From Phycisphaerae bacterium (GTDB lineage Bacteria > Planctomycetota > Phycisphaerae > UBA1845 > Fen-1342): DNA of 64,000 nt. This document shows positions 63,083 through 64,000 of the stretch, piece after piece; within the stretch, counting starts at the first letter, position 1, and each line of letters begins with the position of its first letter. The notes under the pieces are model-generated. The model saw only the letters and a list, made by a program, of their open reading frames with translations. It did no database searches and was not told the origin of the DNA. The stretch is taken from NCBI GenBank assembly GCA_022072445.1, contig JAJVHV010000014.1:85001-149000 (forward strand). The letters run 5' to 3'. The position numbers were made by a program, and so were the translations under genes.

Positions 63083-63911
63083 TCCGAACCCCTCACGCGA
63101 GTGAGGGGTCGGAGGCGCGGCAGGCGTATTGCGTCAGGAACGTTGCCAGGGCGAAGAGCGTCCTCGCCGTACGGCCCCCGACTGGCGTCGGGGGTTCGGA
63201 TCGGGCCGTCCGACAAATGTCGACCCATCCGGATCGGACGCCCGACGAGCGCTGACCGGATCGGGTGCCCGACACCGCAGACCATCCGACGAGTCAACGC
63301 ATCCGAACCCCTCACGCGAGTGACGGGGCGGAGGCGCGGCAGGCGTATTGCGTCAGGATGGTTGTCAGGGCGAAGAGCGTCCTCGCCAAAGCGTCGACGC
63401 ATCCGAACCCCTCACGCGAGTGAGGGGCGGGAGGCGCGGCAGGCGTATTGCGTCAGGATGGTTGTCAGGGCGAAGAGCGTCCTCGCCGTACGGCCCCCGA
63501 CTGGCGTCGGGGGTTCGGATCGGGCCGTCCGACAAACGTCGACCCATCCGAATCGGGCGCCCGACGAGCGCTGACCCTTCCGAACCCCTCACGCGAGTGA
63601 GGGGTCGGAGGCGCGGCAGGCGTATTGCGTCAGGATGGTTGTCAGGGCGAAAAGCGTCCTCGCCGTACGGCCCCCGACTGGCGTCGGGGGTTCGGATCGG
63701 GCCGTCCGACAAACGTCGACCCATCCGAATCGGGCGCCCGACGAGCGTCGACCGGATCGGGTGCCCGACACCGCAGACCATCCGACGAGTCAACGCATCC
63801 GAACCCCTCACGCGAGTGACGGGCCGGAGGCGCGGCAGGCGTATTGCGTCAGGATGGTTGTCAGGGCGAAGAGCGTCCTCGCCGTACGGCCCCCGACTGG
63901 CGTCGGGGGTC
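63083..63911. repeat. Array of a composite palindromic repeat (five copies)
   Basis: The motif TCCGAACCCCTCACGCGAGT begins at 63083, 63302, 63402, 63579 and 63798; spacing 219, 100, 177 and 219 bases. A full unit contains two palindromes, CCCCTCACGCGAGTGAGGGG and CCCCCGACTGGCGTCGGGGG, joined by conserved stretches (GCGCGGCAGGCGTATTGCGT; GGTTCGGATCGGGCCGTCCG). Spacer segments are also conserved, so it is not a CRISPR array. Several frames through it remain open, but no gene is convincing. Confidence 0.9.
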
Positions 63912-64000
63912 TCGACTTTGGCCTTTTCTTTATCCGGCGACGGTATAGAAGAGGCTGGTTGCGATTTTTGGAGTAGGTTTTTGGGCCTTTTGGTTTTCAG
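63912..64000. other. Window end, T-rich non-coding sequence
   Basis: After the last repeat copy the sequence becomes T-rich (TTTGGCCTTTTCTTTATCC, TTTTTGGAG). No gene begins before the window ends. Confidence 0.5.

Noticed and set aside
62230..63402. 390-residue minus-strand frame over the collagen-like gene and the array
   Set aside because: The part over the collagen repeats is an obvious shadow (alternating Arg/Ala/Ile/Val); the part over the array is open because the repeats lack stops.
63083..63911. CRISPR array
   Set aside because: Units are 100-219 bases and the parts between palindromes are conserved, so there are no unique spacers; no cas genes nearby.

Overview
The window is a GC-rich stretch (roughly two thirds G+C by eye) of a bacterial chromosome, most probably from a planctomycete, perhaps a Phycisphaerae-like or uncultured lineage. 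The evidence is secreted proteins ending in dockerin-like EF-hand repeats (GDxNGDGxVNGFDxDxF), a prepilin-like/DUF3352 chimera, Ser-Gln-Pro-Ala linkers in unrelated proteins, chorismate dehydratase MqnA (futalosine menaquinone route), a large block of secreted amidohydrolase-like paralogues, and many dispersed short palindromic repeats. No rRNA, tRNA or CRISPR array was seen.

Layout. 1-9.4 kb: secreted or envelope proteins (DUF4198-like, BNR beta-propeller with dockerin, alpha/beta hydrolase, an unknown secreted protein, an Ig-like/dockerin protein) and a DoxX-like membrane protein paired with a DCC-family thiol protein. 9.6-16.8 kb: NAD kinase, glutaryl-CoA-type dehydrogenase, a translationally coupled glycosyltransferase and radical SAM pair, and a PhoB/PhoR-type two-component system. 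16.9-20.5 kb: a secreted protein with a large internal duplication, then an accessory patch with a wrecked MmeI-like restriction-modification gene that has swallowed a palindromic element in frame. 20.6-35.3 kb: HslU without HslV, the DUF3352/prepilin chimera, MqnA, then a minus-strand gene train arfB-polA-phosphotransferase-small proteins-sandwich-fold protein, TatC with an enlarged loop, an 8-oxoguanine-deaminase-like enzyme and a ferritin-like protein. 35.4-44.4 kb: the membrane arm of respiratory complex I (nuoH-J-X-K-L-M-N) with an unrelated gene between J and K, no nuoI, and a very long His-rich NuoL. 44.5-58.9 kb: a lipoprotein, a cupin, and eight consecutive secreted amidohydrolase-superfamily genes. 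59.2-64 kb: a coiled-coil protein, YacG, a CvpA-like protein, a collagen-like lipoprotein and a complex repeat array.

How the genes work together. MqnA supplies menaquinone to the complex I membrane arm; TatC, HslU, PolA, ArfB and NadK are housekeeping. The most striking feature is the amidohydrolase octet (45.7-58.9 kb): one probable transcription unit with overlapping or tightly spaced genes and a credible promoter at 58959-58987. It encodes nine amidohydrolase-like modules. Only one module keeps the complete metal-ligand set; the others have lost the HxH pair, the later His ligands, or everything, yet the reading frames are intact and secretion signals are kept. This looks like a family of secreted pseudo-hydrolases held together with one active member, and is the best candidate here for an undescribed system. 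The second notable theme is the palindromic repeat family, seen as an array at the right end, as extragenic copies, and as an in-frame insertion in a decaying gene.
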